This document shows positions 54,078 to 64,000 of a stretch of 64,000 nt of DNA, one piece after another. The stretch comes from Sabellastarte sp. h YS-2021 (taxonomy: Eukaryota > Annelida > Polychaeta > Sabellida > Sabellidae): the NCBI GenBank assembly GCA_964017235.1, contig OZ024933.1:12155962-12219961 (forward strand), in the 5' to 3' direction. The first letter of the stretch is position 1; each line of letters begins with the position of its first letter. Both the position numbers and the translations under genes were made by a program. The notes below the pieces were generated by a model. It had not been told where the DNA came from, did no database searches, and saw only the letters and a list, made by a program, of their open reading frames with translations.

Positions 54078-54220
54078 TGTCCTCAGTTGCCTAGTGTTTG
54101 GCAAGTTTCTAATAACAGGCTGTCACCTGCGTGCAGGTTCGACTCCCAAATGTGACAAGTTCTGAGGACCTGTCCCAATATGACCCTGGGTGTTGAACGG
54201 GATGTAAAACTTTGACTATA
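54078..54220 (+). mobile_element. tRNA-derived SINE, family B
   Basis: CCTCAGTTGCCTAGTGTTTG head, box B GCAGGTTCGACTCCC, then CTGTCCCAATATGACCCTGG and GAACGGGATGTAAAACTTTG. Confidence 0.8.
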
Positions 54221-55628
54221 CATTCTATGAAACTTTTGTATTTTTACATTATTATTTAGATATTGTCAACATCAGTACTGTGTACAGTTATTTAAAATTA
54301 AATATTAAACTTGGTCTAAGGCAACAACATGACCAAAAGGGTGTTTCGAAAAAATAGGGAGTAATATGGCCCCTGTTAGTTTGATGAAATTTTTGTAGTG
54401 TTTGATTTCTCTGTTCAGTTTTTTCCCCCCACATTATTGGTTATTGTTTACTGTGTATTATTGTCTGTAAATTTTATCCAGGTGATGTAAAAATCTATAT
54501 TTACATATATTAATGCATTATATTTTATATATTATACCTCAAGTGTGCATCAGTCAATCAGACTGGAGCATTTGTGGGCAATATGGGACCTGATATTGCT
54601 CCTTTGGGATAAAAATAATATCTCCCAATCCCCTTTTTTGTCTTGAAATCATCAATGAAGATTGCGCTGGGAACGTAAACAAACTTGATTGCATTTACTG
54701 AATACGTCAGTATCACGTCACATAATATCCTGTATATAAGGTCAATACACAATTGCCAAGCATGCAACACTATAGTTTAATGCCAGTATGTACTGGTACA
54801 TACATGTATAGAGTAAATTAGTGTTGTACCCATAGTGAAATATAAGAATATGGTTGTGGCGTCACATTTAATAGGAAACATTATAACCTTATAGTTTCAT
54901 GCATTGACTTCGTTTGTGATGTTATTTAGTTCATGTAAGTGGAGGGATATACAAGGGTTTCATGTATCATTACTGGTATTGGGAAAAAGAAAACCAACAA
55001 ATATTTTCGGTATAATAAACAGAATCAGCCCTCAGGCAATATCGCTTGTCCCTTGGCAATATCACTTATCACTTCCTAATCACAACATTGCACAGAAAGA
55101 AGTTTTTATTCTGTGAATAGCAAGTTTTATAAAATAAATGTATTGTGCAGTTTGTGAAAACTTTGTACTTGTGTAACATGTTCATTTGGGTTGGGTGTCA
55201 GTGCAAGATTGGCAGTGACATCACTATAAGATTAAAATGGGTTAGTAGTATTGCTGAACAACATGAGAGATTTTTTAGGAAAATGATACCTTTGTCCCGG
55301 AGTTGAGGTATTTTGTAACTTTGGAATCTAATGTAATGACGATATTCATCTTCACATACAATTTCTCACATTAATTGTTCAAGTACATACCCCATGCATT
55401 TATACCCTTACTTTGTTGTTGCATGTATGATTATAGTTATGTGCCATTTGCAATTATTAATTGCTACTTGTGTCTGAATATGACCTGAATAATCATAACA
55501 TTGAGAGAAAATGTTGCCTGTTCTAAGGTCCTGTTGCTTTTATTGAAAGACAACAGAAACATTTATAGACATTTTTAGGTGTGTAGGAATTTAACTGGAG
55601 TAAAAAGAAATGTACGGTTGTGGCTGTG
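54221..55628. other. Unassigned DNA
   Basis: AT-rich, no supported gene, no element end recognised. Confidence 0.4.
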
Positions 55629-55645
55629 ATGTAATATGAAGTTTA

Positions 55646-55877
55646 TTTTATTTATTTGGGGTTTTACGTCGCTTTCAACACTGTACAGGTCATATCACAA
55701 CAGGTAGTTGGAGGGGCAGAGGAAACCAGTACATACAGTTCGCTAGGGTTGTGTACTGTAAACTGCCGACCAACGGCAAGCAACTACCAGCTTTCCCACT
55801 TAAAGCCGTCACAGAGATCGAACCCCGGCCTCAGAAGTGGGAGGCAAGAGTGTTACCACTCTGCCACCATGGCGCCT
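55646..55877 (-). mobile_element. tRNA-derived SINE (family A) with target duplication
   Basis: Reverse orientation, full length. A perfect 17-bp duplication, ATGTAATATGAAGTTTA, lies at 55629-55645 and 55878-55894. Confidence 0.9.
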
Positions 55878-56090
55878 ATGTAATATGAAGTTTAGAAAAT
55901 AGCCTTGGTAGAAGCCTTTTTGCCGTCTTGCCAACGTAACCTACTTGTATTACAACATAGACTAAAACATTTCAATATTTTGTCAGTATTAAGGTTATAT
56001 GAACTACATGAAGTCATATGATACATCAAATGTGGAAATGTTTTGGAAGTACAGTCTGTGAGGGGCCTGCTTTGTCAGTTCCCCTTCTCA

Positions 56091-58178
56091 TAGGGTCGTT
56101 CCACTGGAGCCGACCGGTCGGTAACTAGGTATTTTTGGAGAGTTAGGACCAATGTTTACATGGTTGGTTACAGTAGGTTGTAGTTTTCTGGCCTGTCAGC
56201 AAGAGTCGGTAAAATATAGTACATGTTTGATATTTCTACAACCATTCCCGACCCTTGTTACAGACCCTAATTTCATCTTCCTGGCAACACTCCTGTCGGT
56301 TAACTTAACGCCTGTTGGTTACATTTCCGGGCTCGCCGGTTAATGAAACACGCCTGTCTGTATGAAGTATCCGTCTTGTCCCAAATATGGATTGTTAAAT
56401 AATGACAACTTCTTCTCCCCTCAGTTTTCTTAAATTTCTGTCCTCCTGCCCATCCAGTGACCCAAGGTTGTTGAAATAGTGTGTGAGTAAGTTTTTTTGA
56501 CTTTGTGCCTACCTCGATGGATTTCTGACATTTTCATCTTTCATCCCTGCTCCGCCTGGTCATTCTGTGGTGGTTGTTTGTCGTCCACTGGAGTTTGCGG
56601 TCTCTCTGCTCCCCCTGATGGCTTCCCAGCATGTTACGTAACACCACATATACAATATCTCTCGCAACCTTTGGCCTTTGCTCCGTGGTGTCCAGTAGTA
56701 TCCTGAATCTGCTCGCAAATATGCCTAAGGCATTTTCTACCACCCTGTGTCTCCTTGAAATTCTGTAGCTGGCTATTCTCTCCTCTCTGGTCAATTGTTC
56801 TGCTGTAAGGCTTGACCAATCAAGGCATGAGGGCAAAGGTGTCGTCCCTAACAGGAAGTAGTGTAGATATGGCCCTCCTGGCCCCAGTGGTTTGGGTGGT
56901 GGTAGTCTCATGGTGCCATTCTCAATTCTATTTTTCAGCTAGCTCAGTCTAAGACTGAGCCTCAGATGTTAAACCACTGACCCCCACATTGACCAACAGA
57001 AATTTGTATTCAGCGTCCACCAAAGCTAACATCACCAGGGAGAAGTAACCCTCGTAGTTAAAATATTCAATACCTGACTTCCATGGCCTCCTGATAGCTA
57101 TGTGCTTGCCAAAGAGTGCACCAACTGCACGGGGACATTCCATCTGTTTTTAAACTTCTTTTCTCCTGATTTCGAGTCTTCAGGCTTTGTGTGACAAATC
57201 TATTATATTCTTTATGAAATTTGCGTTAGAGGGCTTTGCAGACCTTGGGTATGAATTTAATGATGGTGGTCCTTCCACCCCTCTAGTGATACTGCAGTGA
57301 AGTGTAATTTTCTCCTGTGGATAATGTCTCAATGTTACAGCTAGTTTCAGTACCACTTCCAATGGCTTCCTGAAGTTGGTTTCTGACTTCCTGAGGTGTT
57401 GGGTAATTCTTTCCTCTTTCAAATAAAAGAAGGCTGGTTCCATCCTTATGAAATTCCTGTAGCCTGGTATGTCAGTTGTGATTCTTTTGTCCAATAGTGT
57501 TCTGTTCTCCCCTTCCCTCCCTCTGACATAGCCAGGGCGTAACCCATGGATTCTGTGGCTTCTTCCCCCTTCTAAGTGGTTGTGGGGGTGGTTCTGGTTG
57601 GGCATGTACTGGGTTCTGCTGTCTTCAGTATCTTGAAATGATTAAGAATAATAACATAATCAACTCAATAAAAAAACAAAGCACCCTCAACTTGTCAAAG
57701 AGTTCCTCTTGATGTGTTCCCGTCATCATTGAATTGTGAAATGAGTGTCACATCTCTGGTTACAGGGGTTTTTTTAGTATGATATGGATTCAGATTCTGG
57801 CTGGCAACTTTAGTTAGCGACCCACAAAATCAATCAGTCCTGTCGGCATGGGTCGAGAACATGTACCCGGCCTGGCTGTTTGTCTTTACAGCCTGTCTGT
57901 TTGCTGTGCGGCTTGTCTGTTGGCGGTTTAGGCCTTGTCATAATACTTCTATGACTGGTCGTGGAAAAAAGTCCCCATCCCTACATGGTGTTGGTGAGGT
58001 AATCATGTCCTGTCTCTAACTATACCGTCCTGTCGGGGAATTCTAAACTGACAAGCGCCTTTTCTTCTACGACTTTTCTTCTATGACTCTCTTTCTCTCT
58101 CTTTCTTCTAATGACTTTCATAACAAACCCTAGAGTCGTAGGGTTGGTTACAACGTCAGCTCCAGTGGAACGGCCCAA
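56091..58178. mobile_element. Second PIF/Harbinger element, relic
   Basis: The left end TAGGGTCGTTCCACTGGAGC faces the complement of TTGGGCCGTTCCACTGGAGC at the right. The ends share the GTTCCAC core with the 17.46-kb element but belong to a different subfamily. It contains only a transposase relic on the minus strand; no MADF-like gene is seen. No matching three-base duplication could be fixed (TCA left, TTA right). Confidence 0.7.
56534..57605 (-). pseudogene. HARBI1-like transposase relic
   Basis: 57605-57180 is the N-terminal part (YRNFIRMEPAFFYLKEERIT). 57143-56949 reads [20 protein letters not shown], where the first catalytic Asp (GALDGKH) is Phe, then [20 protein letters not shown] and [14 protein letters not shown], where the second Asp motif is Asn-Val-Gly. 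56911-56534 has REERIASYRISRRHRVVENA and LGIFASRFRILL (Glu present), and VVLRNMLGS. Two catalytic residues lost and three frames used: long dead. Confidence 0.85.
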
Positions 58179-59223
58179 TTAAGCTCAGAGTTTATTTTTT
58201 TCTGACAAAATTTGTGACTCGTTTTATTCAAACCAGAGATTTCTCTGCTGCATTGATTTTAAGTTTAAGGGGGGACATAATGGGTTAGGCTGGCTCGGCC
58301 AGTTCCTTGGGACCCCCTTTAGAATTAACTACAAGCACTTGATTTTGGAATCTGGGGATCAAGGTAAAGCAAGGCTGTTTCATGGTAGACCAGTCTCCAT
58401 GGTGACATAGTTTGGTTGGCTTGCCTGTTTTGCAACAATTATAAGTTTATTTTTAGAATTGTTTATGTTTTACCACTAGTAGGTTGTTTTAAAGTAATAC
58501 TCAAACTGTTTGTAATGGCATTTGTTTCAGTATGGTGCTTTTAAATCCTCATATTGGGATTCCTTCGACTTTTATAATGGTTATATAATATGATGTTTTA
58601 ATAACCTGTAAATAAAATTCCCATACTTCTGGCTTCTTATTATTGGTTTCCTTGGTGACCTGGGAATTCAACCTTACTACTCATCATTGATGACCTTTGT
58701 GACCTTAGAGTTTGACCTCAACTTTATGATAACTCTTGTTGGGTTGTGCCAGTTTATATAATGATGATAGGCAGCTGGTTTGAACAACTTCATCATGATT
58801 AGGTAGGCACTTTTTAAAATTTTCAAAATGATGCATAGTGACTGGAATTTTCCTCAGTGCATTGTTGTTTTTGTGGACATTGCAAGGGTTTTTATGAGGT
58901 TTTCTTACAATTTGCCACCGTAGCTTTTATATAAGTAAACTGATAATAAGGTATATGTTTTTGGTCAGCAAAATTGCTTATGCAGGAGGTATATATTGCT
59001 AGTGTAAATGCTGAAGCTGTCATTGCTATTTGTATAGTATTTATCCTTTCCAAAAATGATTTATGAAGTGTATTAGCTAAAATGTAAGTGCAAAATTTCG
59101 AATATAACTGATATCACATTTGATTTATAGTGTCCCTACATATAAGCCATATATTATATCAAATAGAAAATTTTAATTTATTTTACATTTTTTCAAAAGT
59201 TCGACAAACAGTCTGTAGATGCA
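58179..59223. other. Unassigned DNA
   Basis: No gene or element recognised. Confidence 0.4.
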
Positions 59224-59420
59224 CTGTCATCTAATTCTAATTGGACTTTCATAGTGCTTAATATCCCCAAACAACAGGACTCTAAGGCACAACTAAACAA
59301 AACACAGTCAAGAAATTTCTGAATCCAGGGACATAAGAGGGGTCACCCACCACAGAGAACGACAGGGGAATGATCAGGCTACGGTGGGTATGATTTGTTG
59401 TACAGGTAGGTTTTAAGCTA
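59224..59420 (-). mobile_element. CR1/L2-like LINE 3' end fragment, old
   Basis: The complement shows TTGTGCCTTAGAGTCCTGTT, TTAAGCACTATGAAAGTCCA and ATTAGAATTAGATGACAG, a diverged version of the 3' UTR and (ATTAG)n tail at 15961 and 40905. Confidence 0.65.
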
Positions 59421-61214
59421 AACCAGGCAATTGAGTGCAGGAATTTTTATTTGAAGTAGGTGTGTTTTAAAAATTTAGTTCAATGATTCGTCTTTTGGTA
59501 TGCATTGTACTTCAATTTGTTAAATATTAATTCAATAACATAATATGAAAACATTTTATTTGACACCAAAATATCCAAAAGTTAAACTATAAAAGTTATT
59601 ATGAACAGAACAAATGCGGTTAAAAATGAAAGTTTTAGGAAAACTTGAGTTTATTTCAAAATCTAAGACAAATGAAACTTTGCATCAGCCAATTGCATGT
59701 AACTGTATAACTATAATTGTAGCATAATGTTATTGTACTATAATTTAAAGAGTCGATGATGCATAAAAAGAGGTGAATTACAGTATTTTTGTGAGAACTC
59801 AAGTCTTAAGTTAACAGTTACCAGATAATTCAAGGTTAACTGGTTACCAGATATGCAACCATTTTACTTACAACTGTGACTTAATGTCCAGTTTATTTTT
59901 CTTCGGCTACTTTAGTTACTTCTGCCTCTGCAGTAAGCATTGTTATGCACAAAAACGTTCCCATTTTTGTCTTGTTCAATGGGAATGATTTGATACTATG
60001 TGCGTTGTTAATATGATTAGCAGGAAATATATGGCCATCAAAAATAACAAGGGGGTAGATTATTTTGATTGTGGGAACTTGATGTTTTAAAATTATTCTT
60101 TCTTTAGTTTATTCTCAGGAAAAGGTAGTACTACAACTTTCTGATGTCGACTTGTTTGGTAATATGAATGAAAATGACAGTGTGCAAATGTAAATGATTT
60201 TGTTGCAATTCACTGTTACAGATATACAAGGATGTTGAATAATATAGTATTCAGCTAATGTATTGTTTTCCATGAAAAAGGAAAGTGAACCATACTTTTC
60301 AAATGGCACAGATTTTAAAATACAGTATGAATTGACTTCAGTCTTCACTAAATCATGTTACAGTGATCAAACTGATTCATGACAAGATCTTTTGCTACCA
60401 ATATGATGTTGTTTGTGTTTTGAGATTTGAAATTTAGAGATACACTAAACAGTTGTTTTTTTAAACTCCTGTATGTGTGATATGCCTTATATGTACAATA
60501 ATATATTACTTTCAAAAGTTACTGGCGAAATGCATTAAAGAACTGTTCCCAATTTCCCAATTTAAGTGAATTCAATTTTGTGAAGGCCTAACTCTAGCTA
60601 AGCACCATGCATTTAGGTTTGGACTCTTCCAAGTCAACTACAGTGGTGATAGTTTATCCTAAACACTATCTAATATCCTAAATACTAGCCAATACTAAAT
60701 AGATTTGTATGTCATTCACTGGGGACCACAAAGTCCAATTTGGATATGAAATTTTTATTACATAAAATGCAACAGTAACATACACGAAAGTATAACATGA
60801 GACTGCTACCAAACTTATCAGTAGATGCATCATAAACAGAGATTATAAAAAGTGATAAATAATAAATACTGATAATTACAACGCCATATACAAGTACATG
60901 ATGGACGTATAGTTCCACCAAATTATGATTAATAATTCTAACAATAACGCTCTCAGGCAGAGCCAGGCTTGAAGTGAAATAACTAAAAGAACTAGAAGAG
61001 CATGACTTATGAAGGTAAGCAAACTGAATGGTAAGTGAATAACCCTCAATATTATTATGACTAAACAATGTAAAAAATAAGAATATAAGATGGAACATGT
61101 GAAGGGGACTGAGCGACCTCTGAAGGTCACAAAAGAGCTGTGCCTTGCCCCAACCAAAATGTGATTAAAATATTTAAAAGCCAATTACTTTACTAATAAA
61201 TTAGAATATGAAGA
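59421..61214. other. Unassigned AT-rich DNA
   Basis: Minus-strand frames at 60712-61184 are hydrophobic with no start context, splice signals or motifs; not called. No element recognised. Confidence 0.4.
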
Positions 61215-62495
61215 ACACCTAAACACCCAGGTGGACCACCAAAGAGGCTGAGGGGGAGCTGTATATACCACCACACACACTGGGATGAACAGGTGCCCTA
61301 TGCTTGAATATGATCAAGGAGGATGCCATGTTAAAGGGACATGTGGCGCAACTTCTCCAGAAATCATGAAATGTGATATGTCTTGGCAAAATTTAACAGA
61401 ACACATGCAGAGTTTAAATGCTTCCAGGCATATGAGTCTGTCAAAGGAACAACATACTTTGAAGAAAGGACCCGGAAAAGAGGAGAGGCCCTGGAATGAG
61501 GAACAACATGTCATATAGCCTTGAGTGCAGCCACTGGGGGGATAGGTGAACTGCCAAGATCTGGAATAAGCACAGTTTTAATATGGCAGCTATCCTGTTG
61601 CATTTTATACCACTTAAATATAATAACTGCATCTGTGGATGAAAAACAATATCTCCGGAACATAGATGTTTGTTTTATCAAAGGTAACTGTGAAATGAGG
61701 CAGCAGGTTGGAGAGCCTATAAAGAAAAGAAACACAATGTACACAATGCCTTGAAAATAACAGAATAAGGAAAGGCCTCAGAAGCCTAGGCAATCTATTG
61801 AAGCAAATGTTAGTTTACAGAACACTAAAGAACTGGCTGTTAAGGCTTGTTCATTCTAATGGCTTTCACACACAATTGTGTGCAGTAATCTTTTAAGGGA
61901 GCAGTATTAAAGCCATAAACTATGAACTTAGATATAATTGCTGTGATGTAATTAGCAATATTATAAACTATCATACCTGCTTGTAAAAGATATTGTGGAA
62001 AAGCCAAGACTTCCATGACAGAGAACTGGGGCAGCGACAGACCAGCCAGAATTAAAAAAAAATGAGAGAAAGTCAGAAAATATTTTGTTATAAGCTTTCA
62101 AAATGGCAGGTTGAAATGCAGTAACATTTGGGAGGAAGCAACAGCCAAGGGATCTTGGGCAGCCCCAGTATCCACAACAGTTTTATGTGGAATAGTTAAC
62201 ACAGTTAGGTCTATATGGTGTGTATATGTATCCATACAGGACACTCCCAGCTCCAACCTCTGAGGCCGGGGTTCGGTTCCAGGTATGGCCTCAAGTGGGA
62301 AAGCTGGTAGTTGCTTGCCGTTGGGTGGCAGTTTATAGTACAGATCCTTGAGGAACTCTATGTACTGGTTTCCTCTGCCCTTCTGACTACCCTTCGTGAT
62401 ATGACCTGTACAGTGTTGAAAGCGACGTAAAACCCCAAATAAATAAATGTGAAATGATAAAAAAGTATTGAACATTGCAGTAAGCAACCACATTC
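61215..62495 (-). pseudogene. E5: YR retrotransposon fragment (RNase H end and YR)
   Basis: Minus strand. MWLLTAMFNT near 62493-62464 matches the NIWLLTAMYNV of E3 RNase H. After a SINE, YTHHIDLTVL matches the RNase H-YR junction of E3 (NTHIDLTLL). YNIANYITAIISKFIVYGFN (about 61970-61910) and CVKAIRMNKP match the YR N-domain, and AVIIFKWYKMQQD (about 61640) the Lys strand. HITFHDFWRSCATC and CGGIYSSP (61370-61235) match the C-terminal end; the Tyr survives next to an altered WRY. No long frame remains. Gag and RT are absent. Closest to E3 of the copies here. Confidence 0.7.
62237..62448 (+). mobile_element. tRNA-derived SINE (family A), 5'-truncated, inserted in E5
   Basis: Begins in the tRNA-like head (CCAACCTCTGAGGCCGGGGT) and ends GTAAAACCCCAAATAAATAA. 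It divides the RNase H remnants of E5. No clear duplication. Confidence 0.85.
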
Positions 62496-63079
62496 TCCTG
62501 GTGCAGGTATCAAGTATCTGATCTCTGGCTCTGTCAGTATTCAGAAGTTTAACTATTGCTTTATTATTACATTGATTTTTTTTTTCTTTTTTACTATCCC
62601 GAAAAGCATGATTGAGATGAATGAGATGTTCTATTCTATAATTTTACTTTAAATAACCTCAGGCAAACTCTAAGGCGCAACACTAAAATTAAATTAAAAA
62701 ATCATCAATCCATTGCCATTGCAAAGTCCAGTACTGATGATTTTTGCCTAAATAGATTAAGCACATTATTAAGACATAACCTGGCAGGGTAAACACACAT
62801 ATATAAAACAAGTGTCCTAACAAATATTGTAATTCCCGCCTGACATTTATCTACTATTTATTGCAGTTTTTCATGAAGTATACAACGCGATCTAAAACAA
62901 CAAATAAATAAATTTATGAGTATAGAAAATGTGTCAAACACAATGCCAATTTATTTCAGTTTTGACGCATTATAAATCTGATGGCGTCACTTGTTTACTG
63001 AAAGATAATTTTACCTAATCTGAACCCAAAAGGGAAGTGCCAGATCAAGGTAGTATTCGCCTTTATGACACAGTCACTA
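62496..63079. other. Unassigned DNA
   Basis: AT-rich with a T-run at 62577-62585. No gene seen. Confidence 0.4.
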
Positions 63080-63250
63080 CCCCAAGTCAGCAAAACACAC
63101 TTATGCGGGTACCAGGTTTATTACAAGTATAAAGTTACCACTAAAAATTATGTACAAATCATAGTAAAAGTACATAAAATATGTATAGATAGTAAATGTA
63201 AGTATATCTATATATAGATAATGTAGAGCAATGCATGATAAATTAACCTT
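63080..63250. repeat. Direct repeat, copy 1 (~170 bp)
   Basis: From CCAAGTCAGCAAAACACAC through GGGTACCAGGTTTATTACA to AGAGCAATGCATGATAAATT. Repeated at 63816-63984. Confidence 0.85.
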
Positions 63251-63815
63251 GTCATCAGAGTCTATTATTCATCTCCATGATATCAGAACTTCATTGCTCA
63301 GTATTTTACTATAAATAATGACATTGACCCCAGTGGCGACCTGTAACCCCGGCAGAAGGGAAGATCAAGAAAGGTTATGTTGAAGGACAGGTCAGATTAC
63401 AAATATCATAATATCATGTAACTGGCCCTCGGCCGTTCATAGAAATGAGCTTGTAATTGACCTAGGTCAAAGCCATTATAATAGGGAAGGGCTGGCGGGA
63501 AAGGTTTTCATGTTATATCTTGAAAGTCAAGTTTCAAAGTGACCCTTTATTCCTGGAATTTCCTAGGACAAGCATAGTAAATTAAACTTCACCAATAGAT
63601 TCCTCTTGTTTGGATGGTCACTGGGATAACCTAGAAAGGCGGTTTGAACCCCAAAGGTCAATTATGTAAACATGATGCAATACTTATATAACTTTAAGAT
63701 TGGTTACCTAACCCATGAAAAATGACTGGTTACTTGACTCACAATAAAGTGCCCGACTAATCAGACCGGCTTGGGAGGAAGGACCGACACCTCGGTCGCT
63801 TAAACAACCCTACAC

Positions 63816-63984
63816 TCCAAGTCAGCAAAGCACACTGATGTGGGTACCAGGTTTATGACAAGTATAAAGTTACCACTAAAAATATGTACAAATCATAGTA
63901 AAAGTATATAAAATATGTATTGATAGTAAATGTAAGAACATATATATATAGATAGATAATGTAGAGCAATGCATGATAAATTAA
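63816..63984. repeat. Direct repeat, copy 2 (~170 bp)
   Basis: Same order as copy 1 with scattered changes and a longer TATA run; about 735 bp downstream and near the window end. It could be a terminal repeat of an element or a long-period tandem array; only two copies are visible. Confidence 0.85.
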
Positions 63985-64000
63985 CTTTGGTTAGATATTT

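Noticed and set aside
60712-61184. Two hydrophobic minus-strand frames that could be membrane proteins
   Set aside because: AT-rich DNA often gives such frames; no conserved motif, splice site or neighbour supports them.

Overview
The window reads as nuclear DNA from an animal. It is AT-rich, has spliced exons with GT..AG junctions, and is crowded with decayed transposable elements. The density of tyrosine-recombinase (YR) retrotransposons, CR1/L2-like LINEs, PIF/Harbinger elements and tRNA-derived SINEs suggests a marine invertebrate. A mollusc or other lophotrochozoan is my best guess, but nothing here fixes the species. I see no bacterial operons, CRISPR arrays, rRNA genes or stand-alone tRNA genes.

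Layout. 1-2.29 kb: left-truncated YR retrotransposon E1 (minus), with an intact gag followed, after one amber codon, by an open frame that runs off the window. 3.0-4.0 kb: Harbinger-type MITEs. 4.5-5.4 kb: a second MITE family carrying a SINE. 5.9-10.9 kb: E2 (minus), decayed, with gag, linker, reverse transcriptase (RT), RNase H and YR. 11.4-17.4 kb: SINEs, LINE fragments and long featureless AT-rich DNA. 17.46-22.27 kb: a PIF/Harbinger element with matching TAA target duplications, a MADF-like gene and a HARBI1-like transposase, both disrupted. 24.6-29.6 kb: MITE ends and a CR1/L2-like LINE (minus), itself split by a 546-bp insertion with a 15-bp duplication. 30.6-51.1 kb: the one convincing host gene. 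51.4-58.2 kb: SINEs and a second Harbinger relic. 59-64 kb: a LINE tail, YR fragment E5 (minus) and a direct repeat at the window edge.

The host gene lies on the plus strand. Seven coding exons join in frame to 303 residues: a signal peptide, a V-like immunoglobulin domain lacking the usual second cysteine, a second Ig-like domain, one transmembrane helix and a short tail. Its introns hold most of the middle of the window. Intron 4 contains E3 (plus) and intron 5 contains E4 (minus).

The YR elements share the order gag, linker, RT, RNase H, YR and have no methyltransferase that I can see, which fits Ngaro-like elements better than DIRS1-like ones. E3 also has a duplicated 3' segment that fits split direct repeats. 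All copies with visible RT or YR carry stops, frameshifts or lost catalytic residues. Only the gag of E1, with its downstream open frame, looks undamaged. The Harbinger element and the MITEs at 3.0-4.0 kb share ends and subterminal motifs, so the larger element, or a relative, probably mobilised the smaller ones.
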